Source: JAHEEL01 sp963785245
Lineage (GTDB): Bacteria > Actinomycetota > Acidimicrobiia > Spongiisociales > UBA5794
Direction: 5' to 3'
DNA: 64,000 bases
Assembly (NCBI GenBank): GCA_963785245.1
Contig: CAWAUO010000012.1
Location: 169,090-233,089, forward strand
The position numbers were made by a program, and so were the translations under genes. The notes beneath the pieces were generated by a model. That model searched no databases. It was not told where the DNA came from and worked only from the letters and a program-made list of their open reading frames with translations. Positions 1 through 8,889 of this stretch are shown piece by piece; the first letter of the stretch is position 1; the number at the start of each line of letters is the position of its first letter.

Positions 1-2808
1 GGTGCCCGTGAGCACAACTTGAAGGATCTCCACCTCGAGTTGCCGCGAGATCAACTCATCGTCTTCACCGGTCTCTCCGGGTCCGGGAAGTCGTCGCTCG
101 CCTTCGACACGATCTACGCCGAAGGTCAGCGGCGCTACGTCGAGAGTCTCTCGGCGTACGCACGGCAGTTCCTCGGACAGATGGACAAGCCGGACGTCGA
201 CTTCATCGAAGGCCTGTCTCCGGCGATCTCGATCGACCAGAAGACAGCAAGCCGGAACCCGCGGTCAACGGTCGGCACCGTCACCGAGATCCACGACTAC
301 CTCCGCCTGCTCTACGCCCGGATCGGCATTCCGCATTGCCCGAACGATGGCTCGCCGGTCGATCGGCAGACGCCGCAACAGATCGTGGATCACATCCTCG
401 AGATCGAGGAAGGAACGCGGTTCCAGATCCTTGCGCCCGTGATTCGTGGTCGGAAGGGCGAGTACGAGCAGCTTCTCAAGGAACTCGCCCTGGAGGGATT
501 CAGCCGTGCCCGGATCGACGGCGAGGTCCGGGACCTCACCGACGACATCACGCTCGATCGCTACTTCCAACACACCATCGAGGTCGTGGTCGATCGCCTG
601 GTCCGGAAGGACGGCATCGAACGACGCCTCGCCGACTCGCTGGAAACGGCTCTCAGGCTGGCCGATGGCATCGCCCACGTTGCCATCGAGGAAGGGCCGA
701 CGCTCTCGTTCAGCCAACACTTCGCCTGTCCCGAGTGCGGTCTCTCGTTCGACGAGCTCCAGCCGCGCAATTTCTCCTTCAACAGCCCGTACGGGGCGTG
801 CACGGAGTGTTCGGGCATCGGAACACGGTTCCAGATCGATCCAACCCTCATCGTTCCCCAACCCGACCGGAGTCTCCTCGACGGTGCAATCGCCCCGTGG
901 CGCGGCCGGCACCGCCTGACCTATTACCAGCGCGTGCTCTCAGCGGTCGCTGCCGCTGAAGGTATCGACATGGAGATGCCGTACCGCGACCTCTCGGAGG
1001 AGCATCAACACCTCCTCATGTACGGCGGCAGCGATCACGGTTACACGGTTTCATACGAGAATCGGTTCGGTCGTACCCGGCGATATGACACGAACTACGA
1101 GGGCGCGGTTCCGTGGCTGGAGCGGAGGTACTCGGATTCCGAGAGCGATACCGTTCGCGAGGGCTATCAACAGTTCATGAGAGAGGTGCCGTGCCGGACG
1201 TGCGAGGGCGGGCGGCTGAACCCGATCTCGCTCGCCGTGACGGTCGGAGGCTTGTCGATCGACAAGCTTTCGGGGCTATCGCTCGCCAGAGCTTCGGCAG
1301 CGCTGTCCACTCTCGAACTGTCTGACCGGGATGAGCAGATCGCGGGACGGGTCATCAAGGAGATTCGAGCAAGGCTCGACTTCCTCCTCAACGTGGGGTT
1401 GGACTACCTGACGCTGATGCGTTCGGCAGCGACACTCGCCGGGGGTGAGGCGCAGAGAATCCGCCTCGCGACCCAGATCGGGTCGGGCCTCGTGGGCGTG
1501 CTCTACATCCTCGACGAGCCATCGATCGGTCTGCACCAGCGCGACAACCAGCGTCTGATCGAGACGCTCGTTCGTCTGCGAGATCTCGGCAACACGTTGA
1601 TCGTCGTCGAGCACGACGAGGAGACCATCCGGGTCGCGGACTACATCGTCGATATCGGCCCGGGAGCGGGCGAACACGGTGGACAAATCGTCGCCGAGGG
1701 AGCGCTGGCCGACATCGAGAGCGAACCAAGCTCGCTGACCGGCGACTACCTCGCGGGGCGACGCTCGATTGCTGTGCCTGCTGAGCGGCGGTCCGGGTCA
1801 GGAGCCTCGCTGGTGATCCGCGGCGCGGCCGAGAACAACCTCCGTGGTATCGACGTCGAGATCCCGCTCGGTCGGTTCGTCGCCGTGACCGGGGTGTCGG
1901 GCAGTGGCAAGTCGTCGCTTGTGCAGGAGATTCTCTCGAAGGCCCTCCACGCCGAACTGCACGGGGCAAAACAGATCCCGGGGATGCATCAACGCATCGA
2001 CGGCATCGAGCACATCGACAAGGTCATCAACATCGACCAGTCGCCGATCGGACGCACACCGCGATCGAATCCGGTGACCTACACGAAGGCGTTTGACGCG
2101 ATTCGTCAACTGTTCGCCGCCACGCAAGACGCGAAGATGCGCGGGTACAAGCCCGGCCGCTTCTCGTTCAATGTTGCTGGTGGGCGGTGCGAGACGTGCA
2201 AGGGAGACGGCACGCTGAAGATCGAGATGCACTTCCTCCCGGATGTCTACATCCCGTGCGACACGTGCAAGGGCCGCCGCTACAACCGCGACACCCTCGA
2301 GGTGACGTTCAAGGGGCATTCGATCGCCGATGTCCTGGAGATGTCGATCGAGGAAGCACTTCACTTCTTTGAGAACCAGCCCAGAATCTCCCGCATCCTG
2401 GGGACACTCTTCGACGTCGGCCTCGGCTATATCCGTCTCGGGCAGCCCGCTCCGACCCTCTCGGGCGGCGAGGCGCAGCGCGTGAAGCTGGCCGCCGAAC
2501 TCGCCAAGCGATCGACCGGCCGCACCTTCTATATCCTCGACGAGCCAACGACCGGCCTCCACTTCGAAGACATCCGCAAGCTGCTCGGCGTCCTCGAACG
2601 TCTCGTGGATGCCGGGAACACCGTGGCGGTCATCGAGCACAATCTCGATGTCGTCAAGACCGCCGACTGGGTCATCGATCTCGGTCCGGGCGGTGGCGAC
2701 GGTGGTGGAAACGTCGTTGCCGAGGGGACGCCCGAAGAGGTCGCGCTCGTCGAGGAATCACACACCGGAGTGTTCCTGGGAGCCATGCTGCCACAACCGA
2801 CCTTCTGA
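1..2808 (+). CDS. uvrA: UvrA, excinuclease ABC subunit A (5' partial)
   Basis: UvrA is the DNA-damage recognition ATPase of nucleotide excision repair. It acts in the cytoplasm and loads UvrB at lesions. The reading frame is already open at base 1 (GAREHNLKDL), so only about the first ten residues are missing; the TTG at 19 is not the real start. The first Walker A is GLSGSGKS at visible residues 24-31. Two zinc modules are present: CPEC...CTEC near bases 730-815 and CETC...CDTC near 2190-2275. Both ABC signatures (LAGGEAQR, LSGGEAQR) are followed by LDEP Walker B motifs, and a second Walker A GVSGSGKS lies near 1890. About 935 visible residues fits the family. uvrC lies 1.3 kb downstream. 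Confidence 0.97.
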   Translation, partial: GAREHNLKDLHLELPRDQLIVFTGLSGSGKSSLAFDTIYAEGQRRYVESLSAYARQFLGQMDKPDVDFIEGLSPAISIDQKTASRNPRSTVGTVTEIHDYLRLLYARIGIPHCPNDGSPVDRQTPQQIVDHILEIEEGTRFQILAPVIRGRKGEYEQLLKELALEGFSRARIDGEVRDLTDDITLDRYFQHTIEVVVDRLVRKDGIERRLADSLETALRLADGIAHVAIEEGPTLSFSQHFACPECGLSFDELQPRNFSFNSPYGACTECSGIGTRFQIDPTLIVPQPDRSLLDGAIAPWRGRHRLTYYQRVLSAVAAAEGIDMEMPYRDLSEEHQHLLMYGGSDHGYTVSYENRFGRTRRYDTNYEGAVPWLERRYSDSESDTVREGYQQFMREVPCRTCEGGRLNPISLAVTVGGLSIDKLSGLSLARASAALSTLELSDRDEQIAGRVIKEIRARLDFLLNVGLDYLTLMRSAATLAGGEAQRIRLATQIGSGLVGVLYILDEPSIGLHQRDNQRLIETLVRLRDLGNTLIVVEHDEETIRVADYIVDIGPGAGEHGGQIVAEGALADIESEPSSLTGDYLAGRRSIAVPAERRSGSGASLVIRGAAENNLRGIDVEIPLGRFVAVTGVSGSGKSSLVQEILSKALHAELHGAKQIPGMHQRIDGIEHIDKVINIDQSPIGRTPRSNPVTYTKAFDAIRQLFAATQDAKMRGYKPGRFSFNVAGGRCETCKGDGTLKIEMHFLPDVYIPCDTCKGRRYNRDTLEVTFKGHSIADVLEMSIEEALHFFENQPRISRILGTLFDVGLGYIRLGQPAPTLSGGEAQRVKLAAELAKRSTGRTFYILDEPTTGLHFEDIRKLLGVLERLVDAGNTVAVIEHNLDVVKTADWVIDLGPGGGDGGGNVVAEGTPEEVALVEESHTGVFLGAMLPQPTF

Positions 2809-3016
2809 ACCGCGAACAGAAGGAACGGCACCGGCATGCGATCCGCTCGATTGGATCCGACGCGAGAATCGGAGTTGTCCGCCGGTCGGTTCCTGCTCGT
2901 CGGCGCTCTGATCCTGAGGCCGCGATGCTGAGCGACGAGTACCGTGCACCCGAGCGATCGCGGAACCGGGCGCGATGCGATGACATTGATCACACCAGGC
3001 GGAATGGGGCTGGCCA

Positions 3017-3721
3017 ATGAGCGAATCGGTCGACAACTGGGACGACATCGCGCAATGGTGGAAGGACGAGGTGGCGACCGATCCCGTCTATCTCGACGAC
3101 GTCGCTCCGATGCTGGGCCGGCTTCTCGCCACGCCATCCAATCCGATTCTTGAGCTCGGGTGTGGCGACGGACAGTGGCTCCGATGGCTCGACTCCAATC
3201 CCGGGCAGGTGATTGGATGCGACCGCTCAGGGCATCTCCTCCGTGGGGTCGTCGGCGACCATCCAGTTGTCGTGTGTGGTCTTCCTTCTCTGGGCTGGTT
3301 GAGCGACGGAACGGTCGGCGCCGCGTTCTCCGTGTTCGTTCTCGATCTCATCGAAGATGCTGACGCGTTCTTTGCTGAGGCCGCCCGGGTCGTGAGCACC
3401 GGCGGGCAACTGGTCGTGATCATCAACCATCCGATCTTCACGGCACCGGACTCCGGGCCGTTCATGGATCCGGACCTCGATGTCTTCTGGAGATGGGGCG
3501 CATACCTCGTCCACGGCGAGAGCGACGTTCCCGCCGGATCTCAGAATGTCACCATGTATCACCGGCCCGTAGGTGACTTGCTGACATCCGCTGCCCGTGC
3601 CGGCTGGCATCTCGAGGAGGCCATCGAAGCACCACTCGGAGCAGCCGCAATTGAACGAGAACCGTCGTACCGCGGACAGGAAGGCATCCCTCGCTTCCTC
3701 GGTATGCGCTGGCGACGGTGA
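3017..3721 (+). CDS. class I SAM-dependent methyltransferase
   Basis: Predicted cytoplasmic methyltransferase of 234 residues with an unknown substrate. A class I Rossmann core is visible: motif I ILELGCGDGQWL near residue 42, an acidic VIGCDRS strand end that would bind the SAM ribose, and a later VLDLIEDADAFFAEAARV segment typical of motif IV and its helix. The N-terminus WDDIAQWWKDE resembles UbiE/SmtA-like methyltransferases. The ATG at 3017 is chosen because the conserved region begins a few residues later; the ribosome binding site is weak. About 200 bp without a convincing gene separates it from uvrA. Small molecule, tRNA or protein could be the substrate. Confidence 0.8.
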   Translation: MSESVDNWDDIAQWWKDEVATDPVYLDDVAPMLGRLLATPSNPILELGCGDGQWLRWLDSNPGQVIGCDRSGHLLRGVVGDHPVVVCGLPSLGWLSDGTVGAAFSVFVLDLIEDADAFFAEAARVVSTGGQLVVIINHPIFTAPDSGPFMDPDLDVFWRWGAYLVHGESDVPAGSQNVTMYHRPVGDLLTSAARAGWHLEEAIEAPLGAAAIEREPSYRGQEGIPRFLGMRWRR

Positions 3722-3782
3722 TTCAAGATCGAGGACCGAAATGCCGATGTACCTGTGGAACGAACGTCCACGGAGGCTCACG

Positions 3783-4010
3783 ATGACGGACCATCTCGTA
3801 GCGTACGAATACGGCACCGGACAGGTGTGGGGCTGCATCCGGGCCCGGTCCACCGCCGACATCAGCGCGGCCGTGCCCGAGGTAGAAGTCTACGACGCGC
3901 CGCCGCCGTGGATGGGCGAAGGCGAGGTTCGCCTTCTTCGCGAACGAGCGGTCTATCTCTCCGACCGGACGCTCGACGCGATCCTGCACCGACGGACGGC
4001 GGCGGCCTGA
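3783..4010 (+). CDS. small conserved hypothetical protein (75 aa)
   Basis: This gene encodes 75 residues beginning MTDHLVAYEYGTGQVWG. The start at 3783 is favoured over the in-frame ATG at 3741 because GGAGG at 3772-3776 lies six bases upstream. The protein is soluble, with aromatic and acidic residues (GQVWGCIRA, EVEVYDAPPPWM), no membrane segment and no cysteine pair. Small proteins of this general appearance occur in actinobacteria, but I do not recognise a named family. It sits between a methyltransferase and uvrC on the same strand, and nothing in the sequence points to a function. Confidence 0.6.
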   Translation: MTDHLVAYEYGTGQVWGCIRARSTADISAAVPEVEVYDAPPPWMGEGEVRLLRERAVYLSDRTLDAILHRRTAAA

Positions 4011-4090
4011 GCCGCGAGTTGTCGGCATGACACCGTGGGAACGGTGACCGACCCGAGTTCATGTTCGTCAGTTGCGTGAGTCGGCGCCGA

Positions 4091-4096
4091 TAGCAT
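4091..4096 (+). promoter_or_regulatory. -10-like hexamer for a leaderless uvrC transcript
   Basis: TAGCAT, within GATAGCAT, lies exactly six bases before the uvrC ATG at 4103. This would place the transcription start at or next to the A of the start codon. No Shine-Dalgarno sequence precedes uvrC, which agrees with leaderless initiation. The same GATAGCAT string occurs before scpA (52788-52795). The -35 region is not recognisable. Confidence 0.45.
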
Positions 4097-4102
4097 CGGG
4101 GC

Positions 4103-5929
4103 ATGATTCGGCGGCCGCCTCCATCTGAGATCCCGGACAGCCCGGGGGTGTATCTCTTCCGTGACGATCACGGCGCTGTGCTGTATGTCGGCAAGGCCAA
4201 GTCGTTGCGCAAGCGCGTTGCCAACTACTTCGGTTCCGACGTCCGGGGGAAGACGGCCATCATGGTTGAGGCCGCGGCGGACATCGACTGGATCGTGACC
4301 CCATCCGAGGTGGCGGCGCTGATGACCGAGTTCTCGCTCGTCCAGGAGCACCAGCCGCGGTTCAACATCCGCCTCCGCGACGACAAGAGCTTTCCCTATC
4401 TCGCCCTAACCGTCTCTCAGGAGTGGCCCCGTGCGATGGTCGTCCGGGGGAAACGACGGAGGGACACGCAGTACTTCGGTCCGTACGTGCATGCGTACGC
4501 CATCCGCCAGACGCTCGACCTCATGCTGCGAACGTTCCCGATCCGGACGTGCACGGATGCCAAGTTCAAGCGGCACACGGCCACCGGACGGCCCTGCCTG
4601 CTGTTCCACATCGAGAAGTGCGCGGGGCCGTGCGTCGGCGAAGTCGATGCGGCGGAGTACCAGGACCTCGTCGACGGGATGGCATCGTTCTTCGCCGGAG
4701 ACGCCACGACCGTTGTCGAACGACTGACCGCTGAGATGCAGGCCGCCGCGGCTGCGCAGGAGTACGAGCAGGCCGCGCGGACTCGGGACCAACTGAGCGC
4801 GGTCGCCAGCGCCACGGAGCGCCAGGAGCTCGTGACCGAACGTCCCGACGACTTCGACGTCATCGCTGTGGCCGAAGACGAGTTGGAGGCGGCGCTCGTC
4901 GTGCTGAATATCCGCAAGGGGCGTATCACCGGACGCAGGGCGACGGTCGTCGACCGCGTCGAGGAGGTCGATACCGCGTCACTCATCGGCATATTGTTGA
5001 CCGCGGTCTACGGGACCGAGCGACCGCCGAAGGAGGTTCTCGTCCAAGCGCTGCCGGACGACGCCGGGGTGCGGACGGCATGGCTGGCCGAGCGGCGGGG
5101 GAGTGCGGTGTCGCTCCGTGTGCCACAGCGCGGGGCGAAGCGACGGGTCCTCGAGACAGCGGCCGAGAACGCGACCGAGGAGTTCAACCGCCATCGGCTG
5201 AAGCGGCACACCGACCACAACGCCCGGGCCCGGGCCCTCAACGATCTGCAGATTGCCCTCGACCTCCCGACGCCGCCGCTGCGTATCGAGTGCTACGACA
5301 TCTCGACGATCCAGGGCACGAACACGGTGGCGTCGATGGTGGTCTTCGAAGATGGTCTTCCGAAGAAGAGCGATTATCGGCGATTCAAGATCCGGACGGT
5401 CAGCGGCCAGGACGATTTCGCTGCGATGGAGGAAGTCTTGCGGCGGCGTCTCACCGCCTATCTCACCGAGCGAGACCAGCCGGTCGACGAGCGCGGTCGT
5501 TTCGCCTACCCGCCGTCGCTCATTGTCGTGGACGGCGGAGCGGGGCAGCTGGGCCGCGCGGTTGCGGTGCTCTCGGACCTGAAGCTGGACATCCCGGTGG
5601 TCGGCCTCGCGAAGCGCCTCGAAGAGGTCTACGTGCCGGGCCGGCCCGATCCGGTGCGTATCCCGAAGGGCAGAGAGTCGCTGTATCTCCTGCAGCGTGT
5701 CCGCGACGAAGCGCACCGGTTCGCCATTACCTATCACCGTACGCTGCGAGGGAAGAAGATGATCGACTCGGTGCTCGATGACGCCCCCGGCATCGGGCCG
5801 ATGAGGAAGAAGGCACTGATCCGTAGATTCGGATCACTGAAACAGATCCGGGCTGCGTCGAAAATGGACCTGGCAGAGGTCCTTCCCGATAGTGTGGTCT
5901 CAGCACTCTGGGAGAACCTCCATGGATGA
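4103..5929 (+). CDS. uvrC: UvrC, excinuclease ABC subunit C
   Basis: UvrC is the nuclease that makes the two incisions flanking a lesion in nucleotide excision repair. The 608-residue protein opens with a GIY-YIG domain (PGVYLFRDDHGAVLYVGKAK, residues about 13-32). A UVR motif for UvrB contact follows (AAAAQEYEQAARTRDQL, about 215-232), then the RNase H-like 3'-incision domain (IECYDISTIQGTNTVASMV, about 395-415). A C-terminal helix-hairpin-helix pair (APGIGPMRKKALIRRFGSL) closes the protein. The stop codon overlaps the rapZ start by 8 nt, so it heads the uvrC-rapZ-yvcK operon conserved across actinobacteria. Confidence 0.97.
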   Translation: MIRRPPPSEIPDSPGVYLFRDDHGAVLYVGKAKSLRKRVANYFGSDVRGKTAIMVEAAADIDWIVTPSEVAALMTEFSLVQEHQPRFNIRLRDDKSFPYLALTVSQEWPRAMVVRGKRRRDTQYFGPYVHAYAIRQTLDLMLRTFPIRTCTDAKFKRHTATGRPCLLFHIEKCAGPCVGEVDAAEYQDLVDGMASFFAGDATTVVERLTAEMQAAAAAQEYEQAARTRDQLSAVASATERQELVTERPDDFDVIAVAEDELEAALVVLNIRKGRITGRRATVVDRVEEVDTASLIGILLTAVYGTERPPKEVLVQALPDDAGVRTAWLAERRGSAVSLRVPQRGAKRRVLETAAENATEEFNRHRLKRHTDHNARARALNDLQIALDLPTPPLRIECYDISTIQGTNTVASMVVFEDGLPKKSDYRRFKIRTVSGQDDFAAMEEVLRRRLTAYLTERDQPVDERGRFAYPPSLIVVDGGAGQLGRAVAVLSDLKLDIPVVGLAKRLEEVYVPGRPDPVRIPKGRESLYLLQRVRDEAHRFAITYHRTLRGKKMIDSVLDDAPGIGPMRKKALIRRFGSLKQIRAASKMDLAEVLPDSVVSALWENLHG

Positions 5930-6821
5930 ACCGATCCGTACCGAACCGCACGTCGTTGTCATCACCGGGATGTCGGGGGCCGGACGCTCGCATGCTTCCA
6001 ATGTGCTCGAGGATCTCGGATACTTCGTCGTGGACAATCTGCCGGCCGATCTGATCGTCGATGTTGTCCGACGGTCGGGCGTGGGCGACGAATCCAGAGA
6101 CCGGTTCGCGGTCGTCGTTGACTCCCGCGGGAGCGTGACCGCAGACCAACTCTCAGAGGCCGTGAAGATGCTTCGCCAGATGGGTCTGAGGACGACGGTC
6201 CTCTTCCTCGATGCCGACGATCGGGTGCTCATCCGGCGGTTCGAGGAGACGCGTCGGCCGCACCCGTTCGCGGCGCCGACGCTGGATGAGTCGATCGCGG
6301 AGGAGCGGACGAACATGCTCGATATCCGCGGATTGGCCGATCTGATTGCAGACACGTCAGATCTCAACGTCCACCAACTGGGGGACCGCCTCAGGAATGC
6401 CTTCGCTCGTGGCCTCCCCGAGCGCAGCATGCAGATCGACGTCACATCGTTCGGCTTCAAGCGAGGCGTTCCCCGCGTTGTCGACCTGCTGTTCGACGCG
6501 CGGTTCCTCCCCAACCCCCATTGGCAGCCCGAACTGAGGCCGCTCACCGGCCTCGACGAGAGCGTGAGGGACTACGTGTTCTCATTTGAGGAGACCGAGG
6601 AGTTCCTGGGCAAGGTCTCGGACATCCTCGACTTCCTGATCCCGCACTACGAGAGCGAGGGCAAGGCCTATCTGACGATCGGTGTTGGTTGCACCGGAGG
6701 GCGGCATCGTTCGGTCGCGATCGCAGAGGCCATCGGCGCGCACCTCCGTTCTGAGGATCGGGACGTGACCGTCCACCACCGCGATGCCGGCGTGGACGAT
6801 TCCAATGCCACCCGGCGTTGA
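5922..6821 (+). CDS. rapZ: RapZ/YvcJ-family nucleotide-binding protein
   Basis: P-loop protein of 299 residues in the RapZ (YvcJ) family. In Enterobacteria this family is an RNA-binding adaptor controlling GlmS levels; the role in actinobacteria is poorly defined. The Walker A is GMSGAGRS (residues 16-23), with Arg in place of the usual Lys; I recall this variant as common in actinobacterial homologues. The C-terminal signature GVGCTGGRHRSVAIAE matches the RapZ RNA-binding domain. The ATG at 5922 fits the conserved start and overlaps uvrC by 8 nt. The next gene, yvcK, overlaps in turn, indicating coupled translation. Confidence 0.93.
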   Translation: MDEPIRTEPHVVVITGMSGAGRSHASNVLEDLGYFVVDNLPADLIVDVVRRSGVGDESRDRFAVVVDSRGSVTADQLSEAVKMLRQMGLRTTVLFLDADDRVLIRRFEETRRPHPFAAPTLDESIAEERTNMLDIRGLADLIADTSDLNVHQLGDRLRNAFARGLPERSMQIDVTSFGFKRGVPRVVDLLFDARFLPNPHWQPELRPLTGLDESVRDYVFSFEETEEFLGKVSDILDFLIPHYESEGKAYLTIGVGCTGGRHRSVAIAEAIGAHLRSEDRDVTVHHRDAGVDDSNATRR

Positions 6822-7779
6822 ACCGGAGGCGCTGCTCGAAGCGCTCGACCTCGTCCGACGGGGCCCCCATGTGGTTGCCATCGGGGGAGGGAAGGGGTTG
6901 GCACGAGCACTCGAAGCCATCCGGGGCTACGCCGGCAGGATCGACGCCATCGTCACGGTCGCCGACGACGGTGGCTCTTCCGGCCGACTCGCTCCTCATC
7001 TCGACATCCCGCCGCCCGGAGACATCCGCAAGTCCCTGATCGCCTTGACGCCGGACGATTCGCTTTGGCGTCAGTTGTTCGAGTACCGATTCGAGGGAGC
7101 CGACGTTCGCGGGCACTCGCTGGGGAACCTCATCATCGCCGCGCTCACAGAGATCGAGGGATCGTTCGAAGGCGCCCTTCGATCGTCGGAGCGCCTTCTC
7201 GGAGCGCTGGGATCCGTCATCCCGGCCTCCCCGTGGCATCTCCAACTCGCGGCCGACATCGACGGCGTGGAGGTTCGGGGGCAAGTCAACGTCTCGCTGG
7301 CCCGTGGCACCGTGACCGCCGTTCGCGTCATCCCCGGCGATGCACCGGTGACGGAGAGCGCCGTCGCCGCCATCGAAGTCGCCGACCAGATCGTTCTCGG
7401 TCCCGGGAGCCTGTACACGTCGATCGCCGCCACCCTCGTGGTGCCGGGAATCGTCGATGCGATCAACCGCTCGCGTGCCTCGCTCGTGTACATCGCGAAT
7501 GTCGTCACGCAGGACGGAGAGACGCTTGGCATGGACGCCGTCGACCATCTCGACTCGCTGCTCCGGACAACCGGTGTGCGCCCACCCAGTGCTATCGTTG
7601 CGTCCGATTCCCCGGTGTTCGTTGCGCCGCCTCTCGAGGCGGTCGGCATCGACGCAGAGGCGGCTGCCACATATGGCGCCGATGTCGTGACGGCGGACCT
7701 GCTCGACCGAACTGTCGAGCGACCGTCACATGACCCAACCCGTCTTGGCGCGGTTCTCCGGGGACTTGTTCGCACATAA
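6805..7779 (+). CDS. yvcK: YvcK/CofD-like protein
   Basis: YvcK-family protein of 324 residues, related to CofD (2-phospho-L-lactate transferase). In Bacillus and mycobacteria, homologues bind UDP-sugars and influence gluconeogenic growth and cell-wall synthesis. Visible signatures are VVAIGGGKGLARAL near the N-terminus, VADDGGSSGRL, the PPPGDIRKSL motif and the GPGSLYTSIAATL segment. Two in-frame ATGs are possible (6784 and 6805). The later one is chosen because it reduces overlap with rapZ, but neither has a clear ribosome binding site. whiA, which normally follows yvcK in Gram-positive genomes, is absent; gap begins 24 bp downstream. Confidence 0.92.
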   Translation: MPPGVEPEALLEALDLVRRGPHVVAIGGGKGLARALEAIRGYAGRIDAIVTVADDGGSSGRLAPHLDIPPPGDIRKSLIALTPDDSLWRQLFEYRFEGADVRGHSLGNLIIAALTEIEGSFEGALRSSERLLGALGSVIPASPWHLQLAADIDGVEVRGQVNVSLARGTVTAVRVIPGDAPVTESAVAAIEVADQIVLGPGSLYTSIAATLVVPGIVDAINRSRASLVYIANVVTQDGETLGMDAVDHLDSLLRTTGVRPPSAIVASDSPVFVAPPLEAVGIDAEAAATYGADVVTADLLDRTVERPSHDPTRLGAVLRGLVRT

Positions 7780-7803
7780 CCACAGACCCCCAGGGAGGTC
7801 ACC

Positions 7804-8888
7804 ATGCGAGTAGCAATCAACGGTTTCGGTCGTATCGGCCGCAACTTCGTACCGCGTCCAAGGGCAACGATGCCTGGGCCAACATGCGGCAGACGTTGAC
7901 GGAAGCCGACATCAGCGACCTGGACGACGTCGCCGCGACCTTCGTGAAGCTGAAGAAGGACGTTGCCGGCATCGACATCGTCGCCATCAACGACCTGTCA
8001 GACGCGGCGATGCTTGCGCACCTCCTCAAGCATGACTCCGTCCACGGCCCGTACCCGGGCTCCGTCACCCTCGATGGTGATGAACTCGTCGTCGACGGCG
8101 ACCGCATCAAGGTGTTCGCCGAGCGCGACCCGGCCAACCTTCCGTGGGCCGACCTGGGTGTTGACGTCGTGATCGAGTCAACCGGTGTGTTCCGCACCCA
8201 TGAGTCCGCGTCCAAGCACCTCGAGGCCGGCGCCAAGTTCGTGATCGTCTCCGCTCCGATGGGAGACCCGGACTACACGGTCGTCTTCGGCGTGAACGAC
8301 GATGGACTCGATCCTTCGACCCAGAAGATCATCTCGAACGCCTCGTGCACGACCAACTGCGTCGCTCCGATGATCAAGGTCCTCAACGACGAGTTCACGG
8401 TCAAGCAGGGCTCCCTCACGACCGTGCATGCGTACACGAACGATCAGAGCATTCTCGATCTCGTGCACAAGGATCCGCGCCGTGCACGCGCTGCGGCGGT
8501 GAACATCATCCCGAGTTCGACCGGTGCAGCCAGCGCCGTCGGCAAGGTCATCCCCGAGATGGCAGGGAAGATTTCCGGAACGTCGCTCCGGGTCCCGGTG
8601 CCAGACGGTTCGATCACCGACCTCGTGGTCACGGTCGAGAAGACCGACGTCACGGTCGAAGAAGTGAACGCTGCGTTCAAGGCCGCCGCGCAGGGACCGC
8701 TCAAGGGCATTCTCCTGTATTCCGAGGAGCCCCTGGTGTCCACCGATATCATCGGCGATTCCCACTCTGTGATCTTCGACTCCCTGTCGACGATGGTCAC
8801 CGATGGGTTGGTCAAGGTGTTCGGTTGGTACGACAACGAGATGGGCTACTCATCCCGCCTCGTTGAACTCGCACGCAAACTGGGCTGA
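7804..8888 (+). CDS. gap: glyceraldehyde-3-phosphate dehydrogenase, type I (frameshifted near start)
   Basis: GAPDH oxidises and phosphorylates glyceraldehyde 3-phosphate in glycolysis. AGGGAGGT at 7792-7799 precedes ATG 7804, which encodes MRVAINGFGRIGRNF. The frame is then lost: a single base appears to be missing between 7848 and 7858 (expected FVRASKG), and the rest reads in another frame to the stop at 8888. The catalytic motif SNASCTTNCVAP and the C-terminal WYDNEMGYS are intact. Between RNF-VRA and VAINDLSD there is a stretch about 25-30 residues longer than in typical bacterial GAPDH (SKGNDAWANMRQ through DVAGIDI). pgk follows after one base. The frameshift is probably a sequencing error. 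Confidence 0.93.
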
Positions 8889-8889
8889 C

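Noticed and set aside
2836..2931. 31-codon frame between uvrA and the methyltransferase, with a hydrophobic stretch
   Set aside because: The ribosome binding site is weak, the hydrophobic part is short, and nothing links it to neighbours; chance is sufficient explanation.
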